Shown piece after piece: positions 25,691 through 33,583 of a stretch of 64,000 bases of DNA (positions are counted from its first letter, which is position 1; each line of letters opens with the position of its first letter). The translations under genes and the position numbers were made by a program. Location: the NCBI GenBank assembly GCA_023443315.1, contig JAEZVA010000044.1, positions 18,615 to 82,614 of the forward strand, given 5' to 3'. Origin of the DNA: Bacillota bacterium. Its GTDB lineage: Bacteria; Bacillota; Clostridia; Oscillospirales; Ruminococcaceae. The notes below the pieces were generated by a model. It saw only the letters and a program-made list of their open reading frames with translations, did not search any database and had not been told where the DNA came from.

Positions 25691-26104
25691 CTAAAACCCT
25701 ACCTTTTTGGGGTTGACGATGTTTCTCCAATCCAGGTCGCCGCGCTCCAGACCGTGAATAAGAACCTCGGCGGTTGCGATGTTGGTCGCAACGGGGATGT
25801 TGTGCACATCGCAGAGCCGTAGCATATCCGCTTCACGCGGCTCAAACTCCTTTGCGGTCAGCGGGTCGCGGAAAAACAAAAGCACGTCAATCTCGTTGCA
25901 CGCAATGCGCGCGGAGATCTGTTGGTCGCCGCCCTGCGTACCGCTGAGATACTTTGCAATCTCTAGTCCCGTTGCCTCTGCAACAAGCCTGCCGGTAATG
26001 CCGGTTGCGCACAGGGTGTGGCGGCTTAAAATACCGCAATACGCGATGCAAAACTGCACCATCAGTTCCTTCTTTGCGTCGTGCGCAATCAGTGCTATGT
26101 TCAT
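25691..26104 (-). CDS. mgsA: Methylglyoxal synthase
   Basis: 137 residues, full length for the family. It converts dihydroxyacetone phosphate to methylglyoxal and phosphate. Signature features seen: IALIAHDAKKELMVQF opening, the phosphate-binding CATGITGRL, SGTQGGDQQISARI with the catalytic Asp region, and LLFFRDPLTAKEFEPREADM. RBS GGAGGAATTGTTCCA precedes ATG. It is the last gene of the leftward zapA-to-mgsA run, a linkage common in clostridia, 47 bp after the MinD-like gene. Confidence 0.95.
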   Translation of the reverse strand: MNIALIAHDAKKELMVQFCIAYCGILSRHTLCATGITGRLVAEATGLEIAKYLSGTQGGDQQISARIACNEIDVLLFFRDPLTAKEFEPREADMLRLCDVHNIPVATNIATAEVLIHGLERGDLDWRNIVNPKKVGF

Positions 26105-26151
26105 TGGAACAATTCCTCCATTACAATAATCCTTTGGGGGGTAACAAATTT

Positions 26152-26892
26152 TCAGCCAATCAACAGGCGGACGTCTTCTCCGTCTAGCCTGCGAGATATG
26201 TTTTCAAAAGCGCGGGAATACGGTGTTTTGGGCGGAACAGGCTTTGCGCATTGCAGGTAGCCGTCTAGCCCTGAAAACAAAGGTACAACGCCCAAAAGTG
26301 GAATACCCACCTGGTCGATAATGCTGTCGTAGTCGTTTACAGCAGGCGGGGGCAGCTCCTTTTCGGGAACCCTGTTAATAATGAGCTTCTGTGTCTCGAT
26401 GCCCGCCTTAGCAGAAAGCCGCGCACAAAGCGAAGCGGAACGGATGCTCATGCGGTCTGGCACCGTCACCACGCATACACTGTCTGCAAGGGAGATGGCG
26501 GCAATAAACCCCCGTGATACGGACGGAGGCGTGTCCAGAATGACAACGTCAAAACGGGTGCGCAATGCCGAAAACACAAGGGAAAGACGTTCGTAATCGA
26601 GCCTTGCAAAGGGCTCGGCAGGAGCGGGAAGCAAAAACAACCCCGTTTGAAACACGCAGGGCTTAAGCGCGGTGTCAAGATCAAACGAATCTGAGGAGAG
26701 CATGTCGAAAAGGTCAAAAACAATGTCGCTTTCTGTGCCGAAGAATATCGATTGACATCGAAAGCCAAGATCCAAATCGACAACAACAGCGCGTTTACCC
26801 CGCCGTGCGTAGGCTAGCGCCAGATTAAACGCAATTGCAGATTTCCCCACGCCGCCCTTAGAACCGACAACCGCGAGAATGTTAGCGGACAT
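26152..26892 (-). CDS. MinD/ParA-family ATPase
   Basis: 246 residues from the ATG of MSANILAVVG (GGGGGATC upstream), rather than the longer frame. Deviant Walker A GSKGGVGKSAIAFNLA, switch I region DLDLGFR, Walker B VVILDTPPSVSRG. It resembles MinD of the septum-placement system, but no minC or minE is adjacent, and the C-terminus (ISRRLDGEDVRLLIG) is not an obvious amphipathic membrane-targeting helix. It may be a MinD variant or an orphan ParA-like positioning ATPase. Position between mrdA and mgsA is the place where clostridia carry minCDE. Confidence 0.85.
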   Translation of the reverse strand: MSANILAVVGSKGGVGKSAIAFNLALAYARRGKRAVVVDLDLGFRCQSIFFGTESDIVFDLFDMLSSDSFDLDTALKPCVFQTGLFLLPAPAEPFARLDYERLSLVFSALRTRFDVVILDTPPSVSRGFIAAISLADSVCVVTVPDRMSIRSASLCARLSAKAGIETQKLIINRVPEKELPPPAVNDYDSIIDQVGIPLLGVVPLFSGLDGYLQCAKPVPPKTPYSRAFENISRRLDGEDVRLLIG

Positions 26893-27030
26893 GGCAGATC
26901 CCCCGATACGGATAATTAATATAGCTTTACATTTTAATATTAACACAAAAAAGGAAAAAATCAATGCAAATATATAAGTGATTATTCACAAAATAATGGG
27001 TTTCCATTCGGATAATGAGAAAAAACCCTG

Positions 27031-29049
27031 CTATGACAATAGAACAGATTCTTGAGATACCTTCGTGCCAGCACTTTTTTGTGCGTAGTACGCGTCAAAG
27101 ATATCCCGCGCAACCGGCGCGCCGGTATAGCCCTGACCGCCCTTTTCTATGACCACCGCAACGGCAATCTCGCTGTTTTGTACGGGGGTAAACGCAATAA
27201 ACACCGAGGTAAGGCTGTCAACCGTCTCGGGCGTACCTGTTTTGGCAGCGATGGTTTGGGGGTAATCCGCCAGATAGTACCGCGCCGAACCCGACACAAC
27301 GCAGGCAACCATGCCGTCAATCACCGTTTCAAACGCGTTGTTATTCCCCTTAATGGTGGCGGCGACCACCGGCTGTGTTTCGCGGATGGTTCGGTCGAGG
27401 TTGTAGGAGTAGATGCCCCGTACGATGTGCGACTGGAGCCGTACGCCTTTGCGCGCGACGGTTGCGACATACTGGGCAAGCTGCAGGGGCGTTGCAAGGG
27501 TATCGGACTGACCGATAGAGGCCTGCAGCACATCACCGTGGTACCACTTACGATTGTTCTGTTCGCGCAGTGCGGGGCTTGCCACCTGCCCAATCGCCTC
27601 GGAGATCTCGATGCCGGTGTTTTGCCCAAACCCAAACTGTGCGGCATAGTCGGCGATGTCATCAATGCCCAAAAGACGCCCCGTTTCGTAGAAGAATATG
27701 TTGCAGGATACGGCAAGGGCGGTCACGACATTGATGCTGCCGTGCGCACTCATGCAGCGCGGCTGATAATCGGTAAAGAAGGTATAGATCAGGTTGCAGG
27801 TGGTATGCGAATTTGCGGTAATAATCCCTTCGGAAAGTGCTGCGGTTGCGACCATGGGCTTAAATGTAGAGCCGGGTGCATACCGCCCCGTCAATGCGCG
27901 GTTAATCAGCGGCTTACGCGTGTCCTCCAGTAGGGAGTTGTAGTTTTTTTGGTAGTCGTTGATGTTATAGGACGGATAGGTAACAAGCGAAAGGATGTCG
28001 CCTGTCTTAACGTCCACAACAACCACCGCGCCCGCTTCCGCCTCTTTGCCTTTGCCTTCTGTGCCGTGTTCATTTAGGTAGGCAATCTGATTGGCAAGTG
28101 CCTCTTGGGCAACCTTCTGCAGACGGGCATCCATCGTCAGCTTTACCGTGTTACCGGGCTGCGGGGCTTCGAGCGTCGTAACGCTCATAACGGTGCCCGA
28201 GCTGTCATATTCTATTAGGCTTGAGCCGGCGGAGCCGCGCAGGTCGTCCTCAAACGCCTTCTCGATGCCTTCCTTGCCCACGACGTCATTGAGACTGTAG
28301 CCTTTTTCCTTTAGTGCTGCGTACTCTTCGGCGTAGATGGGACCGATTCGCCCGATGATATGGGGTGCGATGTCCTCGCTCACATACTCGCGCACCGTGC
28401 TCTCCTGCACATCCACACCAACAAGGGTTAAGCTGTTTTCCTTAATCTTGGTGACGATGTCCATGTTAACGTCCACTGCAAAGGTGTATGGTGTAACGGC
28501 GGAGAACTCCTTGCGCTGCATCTCGTACCGCACCGCGGCTACAATTAGCTGCTGTGCGGGAGTATATTCCTCCGAGATTGAATAACGGGCGAGAAGCTCG
28601 GTCATCACATGCTCGGCGGTTGCGTAGGTCTGCAGCCCAAGATTGGTTTTAACCGCTTCAATCTCGCGCGCGGACGCGTCGGTAAATGAGTAGCTACTGC
28701 CCGATATTTGCAGCGGTAGGTTACTAATCCACTGGCTTTCTTCCTCCGAAAAGACCTCGGTTAGTGCCAAAATAATCTCGTTTTGCAGTTTTTTTGGCAT
28801 GGTCGCGCCATCAAACACTACGTTATAACAACTGCGGTTCACCACAAGAGGGCGCCCGTTTCGGTCCACAATCTCGCCGCGTGCTGCGGGTATGGTGACG
28901 GTGCGTTGGGTGCGTTTTTGTGTCTGGGCAAAATAGCGGTCGCCTTCAACAAGCTGTAGCTGCATTAACCGTAGCCCGTATGCCACAAAGACGGTCAAAG
29001 CAATCAAAAACAGCGCAAGCGTCCGGATGAACATAGACCGTTGTTTCAT
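27031..29049 (-). CDS. mrdA: Penicillin-binding protein 2 (elongasome transpeptidase)
   Basis: 672 residues. One N-terminal membrane helix (about 8-30), then the dimerisation domain and the transpeptidase domain with SxxK in APGSTFKPMV, SxN in AVSCNIFF, and KTG in AAKTGTPET. It cross-links peptidoglycan during side-wall growth with RodA and MreBCD. RBS GGGAGG lies upstream. It follows mreD by 150 bp in the leftward cluster. Length and order match the class B PBP2 of clostridia. Confidence 0.94.
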   Translation of the reverse strand: MKQRSMFIRTLALFLIALTVFVAYGLRLMQLQLVEGDRYFAQTQKRTQRTVTIPAARGEIVDRNGRPLVVNRSCYNVVFDGATMPKKLQNEIILALTEVFSEEESQWISNLPLQISGSSYSFTDASAREIEAVKTNLGLQTYATAEHVMTELLARYSISEEYTPAQQLIVAAVRYEMQRKEFSAVTPYTFAVDVNMDIVTKIKENSLTLVGVDVQESTVREYVSEDIAPHIIGRIGPIYAEEYAALKEKGYSLNDVVGKEGIEKAFEDDLRGSAGSSLIEYDSSGTVMSVTTLEAPQPGNTVKLTMDARLQKVAQEALANQIAYLNEHGTEGKGKEAEAGAVVVVDVKTGDILSLVTYPSYNINDYQKNYNSLLEDTRKPLINRALTGRYAPGSTFKPMVATAALSEGIITANSHTTCNLIYTFFTDYQPRCMSAHGSINVVTALAVSCNIFFYETGRLLGIDDIADYAAQFGFGQNTGIEISEAIGQVASPALREQNNRKWYHGDVLQASIGQSDTLATPLQLAQYVATVARKGVRLQSHIVRGIYSYNLDRTIRETQPVVAATIKGNNNAFETVIDGMVACVVSGSARYYLADYPQTIAAKTGTPETVDSLTSVFIAFTPVQNSEIAVAVVIEKGGQGYTGAPVARDIFDAYYAQKSAGTKVSQESVLLS

Positions 29050-29199
29050 ATCAGACGCAGCCTCCCTTAAAAAAATCAGTATAGCGTAAAACGGCGTGCC
29101 GATAGAGATATCGGCCGCCCTCTAAGTATAGTTTGTTTTAATGCCATGGTGGTAAATAGCACGTTTCGGTTTTGTTACGCCACCGTGAACAAGGCGCCA

Positions 29200-29733
29200 T
29201 TATTTTGGCGGGCGCAGCTTGTTGTGAATTAGGCGTGTGATGTAATAGTACGGCACTACGCTAATGGCAGTAAGCCCTATGGTGGGCAATATGCGTGTAG
29301 CAAAAAACTGCCTAAGCTCGCTGTAGTCCCATAACACATAAAAGAAGAAAAAGTCCAAAAGACCGATTATCAGCGAAAAACCACCTGCCAGCAGCAATGA
29401 GGTAAACAGGGTAGGGCTCATGGCGTAAGAGCAGATTAGTCCGGTTGTGACGCCTACAATAAGTAGCAGTATTGCATAGTAGCCAAACACCGCGTCGGCA
29501 GAACAGCCCCAAAGAATACCCGCGACCGCAGCGAATACCCCGCCCGAAAATTCGTGCTCAAACATCGCAACGCACACGGCAACAGGTATAATCAAAACCG
29601 GTCGCATCCCCCACACCGCAAACAGGTACGGGTTTTGACCAAGCGTATAGGATAGCAATAGAACAGCGGTATATAATGTCCACTTAAAGACTAGACGAAG
29701 ATTTTTTTTAAATAGTGAGCTTTCCGACGACAT
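29200..29733 (-). CDS. mreD: Rod shape-determining protein MreD
   Basis: 177 residues from ATG (MSSESSLF; CGGAG 8 nt upstream). Four to five hydrophobic helices, a GVFAAVAGILWGCSADAVFG loop characteristic of MreD, and a short basic C-terminus. It is a membrane partner of MreC in the elongasome. Lies between mreC and mrdA. Confidence 0.9.
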   Translation of the reverse strand: MSSESSLFKKNLRLVFKWTLYTAVLLLSYTLGQNPYLFAVWGMRPVLIIPVAVCVAMFEHEFSGGVFAAVAGILWGCSADAVFGYYAILLLIVGVTTGLICSYAMSPTLFTSLLLAGGFSLIIGLLDFFFFYVLWDYSELRQFFATRILPTIGLTAISVVPYYYITRLIHNKLRPPK

Positions 29734-29793
29734 AGTGGTACTCCGTTTCAATCCAGTGATGGGTTTCTGCCACGCTGCACATGCGCAAGGATG

Positions 29794-30666
29794 CTACTCC
29801 TGCGGGGCGAGTTCGTCTGTGTCTTCGCGGGTTTGGCCGCGGAACGAGGTGATGACAAATATCTCGCGCACCCTAGAAATATCGGCAGAGGGTACAACCT
29901 CGGCATACAGCGAAATGCCGCTCTGCTCCGCTTTTACATCCGCAATGGTACCGATGATAAGCCCTTTGGGGAAGGTTCCCCCGATGCCCGAGGTTGTGAT
30001 GATATCACCCGCCGAAGCGGAGCTGTCGCGCGATAGGTAGGTAAGCTTGCATCTGCCCAGCATCGCCAGCGCTAGGTCGCCTGTAATGATGCCGGTATCC
30101 CTTGTGCGAGCGTCAAATGCACCCACATCGATGCCGGGGTTTAGTAAGGTGACGACCTTGCTGTCGGTGTACGACACCTCGGATATCCTGCCCACCAGCC
30201 CGTCGGGGGTGATAACGGGGTCGGAGACCTTGATGCCGTCAAGAGAACCTTTGTCTATGGTAAACGAGTAAAAGAAATCCGTGGGGTCGCGTCCGATGAC
30301 CATGGCGGCCTCGAACACAAAGTCGGGGTTTTGTTCCTTCAGCTCAAGGAACTGGCGGTACTGCTCGTTTTCCGCCTTATACGTCTCGAAGTTTACCATC
30401 TGCTCGCGCAGCTTGCGAATCTCGTCGCGCAGCTGCTCGTTTTCTTCCGAGATTTCGTCCGCCATCAGGATGCGCTCAAAAAAGCCCGTGGCAGACTCGG
30501 AGATGGAGACGGAGAACCTCTGTACAGGACCCAGCAGCGCGCCAACAGAGCCGGACAAAAAGTTCGCCATGCCGCTGTTTACGGCAGTGTAGACCATAAA
30601 CCCAAACAGCAGCGCGGCTATGCCCAGCAGAATCTTAAATTTTTTGCTTGCAAAAAATTCCTTCAA
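29794..30666 (-). CDS. mreC: Rod shape-determining protein MreC
   Basis: 290 residues from a TTG start (MKEFFASKKFK), chosen because GGAGGG lies 7 nt upstream; an ATG 39 bp earlier has no RBS. One membrane helix (ILLGIAALLFGFMVY), a coiled coil at about 55-100 (EISEENEQLRDEIRKLREQM), then the two beta domains with DGLVGRISEV and GIGGTFPKGLIIGTI. It links MreB and MreD to PBP2 outside the membrane. The C-terminal tail is acidic. Confidence 0.93.
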   Translation of the reverse strand: MKEFFASKKFKILLGIAALLFGFMVYTAVNSGMANFLSGSVGALLGPVQRFSVSISESATGFFERILMADEISEENEQLRDEIRKLREQMVNFETYKAENEQYRQFLELKEQNPDFVFEAAMVIGRDPTDFFYSFTIDKGSLDGIKVSDPVITPDGLVGRISEVSYTDSKVVTLLNPGIDVGAFDARTRDTGIITGDLALAMLGRCKLTYLSRDSSASAGDIITTSGIGGTFPKGLIIGTIADVKAEQSGISLYAEVVPSADISRVREIFVITSFRGQTREDTDELAPQE

Positions 30667-30729
30667 GGAAGTACCCTCCGGCAGATATGCGGTAACAGGC
30701 GGCATACCTGCTATAGCTCACTGACTTTA

Positions 30730-30770
30730 GTCCGAATAAATTAAGTAAAAGCTTGATTTTACGGTTTTTG
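30730..30770 (-). repeat. Short dispersed intergenic repeat, copy 2
   Basis: GTCCGAATAAA..AAAAGCTTG..TTTACGG.TTTTG, the relative of 25496-25538. It lies about 65 bp upstream of the mreC start in the 300-bp mreB-mreC gap and can form GTAAAA/TTTTAC. Confidence 0.5.
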
Positions 30771-30967
30771 TAAACTTAGTATACGAAGTGTATTTGGTAC
30801 AACGACCATAAAACAGATGCCGGCAAGCCAAAACGGACCGCAGCAGCAAACACAGCAGCGGACCGTAGGATAGATAATGTCAGCGTTATAACCTGTTTAA
30901 CTGGGTCGAATATCGGTATACAAGGTAAGTACCGTAAAGCGATGGAAGATGCCAGATAGCAAAGCGG

Positions 30968-31993
30968 TTATCTGAACGCGCCAACGCGTTCGTCGTCACT
31001 GAGTATCTGGTTAAATCGGGGCGAGCTGTCAAGCACCATGCCGGTACCCAGCGCAACGCAATCCAAGGGGTTGTCCGCAATGTATACGGGGATGCCCGTC
31101 TCCCTGTGAACCAGCTCATCCAGCCCGCGCAACAGCGCGCCGCCGCCTGTTAGCGTAATGCCGTGGTCGATAATATCCGCCGAAAGCTCGGGCGGGGTCT
31201 TTTCGAGCGTCGTCTTAATAACCTCAATAATGGTCTCAAGCGGCTCGCGCAGTGCCTCACGAATCTCCTCTGAGGATACAATCACATTCTTGGGCAGACC
31301 GTCCACTAGGTTGCGCCCCTTAATCTCGACGCTTTCCTCCCCCTCATAGGGGAATGCGGAACCGATTTCAATCTTTAAATCCTCGGCGGTTCGCTCGCCA
31401 ATAAGGACATTGTAACGTTTTTTTATGTAGGAGACGATGCACGCATCAAACATGTCGCCGCCGATGCGCGCGCTTTTTGCGGCGACAATGCCACCCAGCG
31501 AGATAACCGCAACCTCGGTGGTGCCGCCGCCAATATCCACCACCATGTTACCGGTGGCCTCGGCAATGGGTAACCCTGCGCCGATTGCAGCCGCCATCGG
31601 CTCTTCGATGATGTAGACATGCCGTGCGCCCGCCTTAAGCGTCGCTTCCTTTACGGCGCGGCGTTCTACGGGGGTAACCCCCGACGGGATACAGATGACA
31701 ACGCGCGGTTTGGCAAACAGCTTGCCCGCAAATACCTTTTTAATAAAGATCTGTAGCATGCTCGCCGTGATGTCAAAGTCGGCGATAACGCCGTCCTTGA
31801 GCGGACGAATGGCAACGATGGAACCGGGTGTGCGTCCGATAACCTCCTTGGCCTCGGCGCCCACGTATTTAACGGTATCAGAGCGGGTATCCACCGCAAC
31901 CACAGAAGGCTCACGCATAATAATGCCCTTGCCCTTCATAAATACCAGCGTATTTGCCGTGCCTAAATCAATTCCGATATCTTTTGAAAACAT
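30968..31993 (-). CDS. mreB: Rod shape-determining protein MreB
   Basis: 341 residues of actin-like ATPase: phosphate-1 loop IGIDLGTANTLVF, VVDIGGGTTEVAVISLGG, and the adenosine motif TLTGGGALLRGLDEL. It forms membrane-bound filaments that guide side-wall synthesis. Preceded by a TTGACA promoter candidate, so it can be transcribed separately from the upstream maf-dut genes. Confidence 0.96.
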   Translation of the reverse strand: MFSKDIGIDLGTANTLVFMKGKGIIMREPSVVAVDTRSDTVKYVGAEAKEVIGRTPGSIVAIRPLKDGVIADFDITASMLQIFIKKVFAGKLFAKPRVVICIPSGVTPVERRAVKEATLKAGARHVYIIEEPMAAAIGAGLPIAEATGNMVVDIGGGTTEVAVISLGGIVAAKSARIGGDMFDACIVSYIKKRYNVLIGERTAEDLKIEIGSAFPYEGEESVEIKGRNLVDGLPKNVIVSSEEIREALREPLETIIEVIKTTLEKTPPELSADIIDHGITLTGGGALLRGLDELVHRETGIPVYIADNPLDCVALGTGMVLDSSPRFNQILSDDERVGAFR

Positions 31994-32043
31994 GTTTTTC
32001 CCCTTTCGACCCCAAATCGGTCAACCCTCATCAATGTATATTC

Positions 32044-32072
32044 TCATTATCGCCAAAAAGCGAAGTTGTCAA
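32044..32072 (-). promoter_or_regulatory. Promoter candidate for mreB
   Basis: Minus strand TTGACA (32067-32072), 17 nt, TAATGA (32044-32049); a GATAAT overlaps the -10 at shorter spacing. Located 51 bp upstream of mreB. Confidence 0.5.
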
Positions 32073-32131
32073 ACTTAAAAGAAGGAGCAAGCAGAACCGT
32101 TGCAGATACTATTATAACGCCTTGGGTCTTT

Positions 32132-32698
32132 TTACTCAATAGATATTTTAAACAATTCCAGTTTTTTGGAAACCTCCGCCACCGGCAGCCCCATCACAGT
32201 AAAGAAATCGCCCTCGATGCGTCGGCACAACAGGCAGCCGTATCCCTGAATTCCATAGGCACCCGCCTTGTCAAACGGCTCGCCGGTGTCCACGTAGCGT
32301 GCGATGTCCTCGTCGCTTAGGTGGTAAAAGAACACCTCGGTGCGGCTGTAAAACTGCTCGATGCCCCCTCTTGCCGCAAAGCACACACCGGTGTATACAA
32401 AGTGGCTGCGCCCCGAGAGCATGCGAAGCATATTACAGGCATCCTCGCGGTCGCGCGGCTTACCAAGGATGTGATCATCCACCGCCACCACTGTGTCGCT
32501 GCCTATTACAACCGCGTCGGGATGGTTTGCTAGTACCGAGCACGCCTTAATGCGCGCTAGCTCCATTACAAGCTCGTGGTGCGCAAGCGGTTCGTCTACA
32601 ATCTCCTCCTCGCAGGAGGGGATGACGGTAAAGTCTGTTGTAACATAACGCAAAAGCTCTGCCCTTCTGGGCGAGGCGGAGGCAAGTATCAGCTTCAT
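32132..32698 (-). CDS. maf: Maf-family nucleoside triphosphate pyrophosphatase
   Basis: 188 residues. Opens with LILASASPRRAELLR, the Maf nucleotide-binding signature. It continues with VVIGSDTVVAVDDHILGKP and GAYGIQGYGCLL, followed by EGDFFTVMGLPVAEV. Family members hydrolyse dTTP, UTP or modified NTPs to keep them out of nucleic acids, and Maf also affects septation in Bacillus. Linkage to mreB is classic in Firmicutes. Confidence 0.94.
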   Translation of the reverse strand: MKLILASASPRRAELLRYVTTDFTVIPSCEEEIVDEPLAHHELVMELARIKACSVLANHPDAVVIGSDTVVAVDDHILGKPRDREDACNMLRMLSGRSHFVYTGVCFAARGGIEQFYSRTEVFFYHLSDEDIARYVDTGEPFDKAGAYGIQGYGCLLCRRIEGDFFTVMGLPVAEVSKKLELFKISIE

Positions 32699-32760
32699 AG
32701 AGCAATGTTCCTTTTTACTATATCATAATATACAACGAGCAAGACCCGCCCTGCACGTCA

Positions 32761-33030
32761 TTACAGCCGCTTGAGTAAGGGCTTGTACAAAAACAGCGCA
32801 ACCACAAGCAGGATAATCTGCGCAATGTTGATGGTTAGGGTAAGCCCCAGCGCCACGCTTACAACCGAGAGGTCAAGAACAAACGGCTGCGAAACGGGGA
32901 TACCCACCGAGACGGTGTACGCAAGCCACGAAAGTGCAGAGATGCCCTCAAATACCCTGCCCGCAAACTCCCCGAGCAATACCGCGCACAAGAACAGCAG
33001 TAAGGCGATAAAGATACGCTTTGCCTTCAT
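32761..33030 (-). CDS. Small membrane protein, DUF4321-like
   Basis: 89 residues from the ATG of MKAKRIFIALL (GGAGGTACCC directly upstream); a longer upstream frame has no support. Two hydrophobic segments, one at the N-terminus (ALLLFLCAVLLGEFAG) and one near the C-terminus (TINIAQIILLVVALFLY). This layout and its position next to maf fit the DUF4321 family, whose function is unknown. Confidence 0.8.
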   Translation of the reverse strand: MKAKRIFIALLLFLCAVLLGEFAGRVFEGISALSWLAYTVSVGIPVSQPFVLDLSVVSVALGLTLTINIAQIILLVVALFLYKPLLKRL

Positions 33031-33097
33031 GGGTACCTCCGTCTGTCCCCCAAAGGGACGTCTCATATTAGTTAGAACCTGCGCTTGCGAAGGGCGG

Positions 33098-33535
33098 TTA
33101 TCTTCCAGTAGAGCCAAAGCCCCCCGCGCCGCGCGCGGTGTCGTCAAGCGTGTCGCACTCTACAATCTCGGGCAGAACCACGGGCGCAATAATCATCTGC
33201 GCAATGCGCTCGCCGGTTTGAATGGTGTAAGGCTCGCTGCTGTGGTTCGTAAGCCCCACAATCACCTCGCCCCGGTAGTCGCTGTCAATCACCCCGACGC
33301 AGTTGCTGGGCGCAATGCCGAACTTAATGGCAAGCCCGCTGCGCGCATACACAAACGCGGCGTAGTCGGGGCAGGGCAGCGCAACAGCGATGCCGGTGGG
33401 GATGCGTACCAGCCCGCCCGGTCGAACGGTAACAGGCTCATCGAGCAGGGCGTACAGGTCGTGTCCGGCGCTGCCCTCTGTCGCGCGCTTTGGCAGTACC
33501 GCGCCGTCACGCAGCCGTTTTACACACAGTTTCAA
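33098..33535 (-). CDS. dut: dUTP diphosphatase
   Basis: About 145 residues. All five dUTPase motifs are readable: EGSAGHDLYAL, YARSGLAIKFG, NCVGVIDSDYRGEV, GERIAQMII, and the C-terminal GAGGFGSTGR. It hydrolyses dUTP to dUMP and pyrophosphate as a trimer. I prefer the TTG start (MKLCVKRLRDG; GGGAGAG 8 nt upstream) to a GTG 9 bp earlier that abuts the RBS. Confidence 0.95.
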   Translation of the reverse strand: MKLCVKRLRDGAVLPKRATEGSAGHDLYALLDEPVTVRPGGLVRIPTGIAVALPCPDYAAFVYARSGLAIKFGIAPSNCVGVIDSDYRGEVIVGLTNHSSEPYTIQTGERIAQMIIAPVVLPEIVECDTLDDTARGAGGFGSTGR

Positions 33536-33583
33536 TACACTCACTCTCCCTTGGTCGGTTCATATGGGTAGACGTGGGGATGG

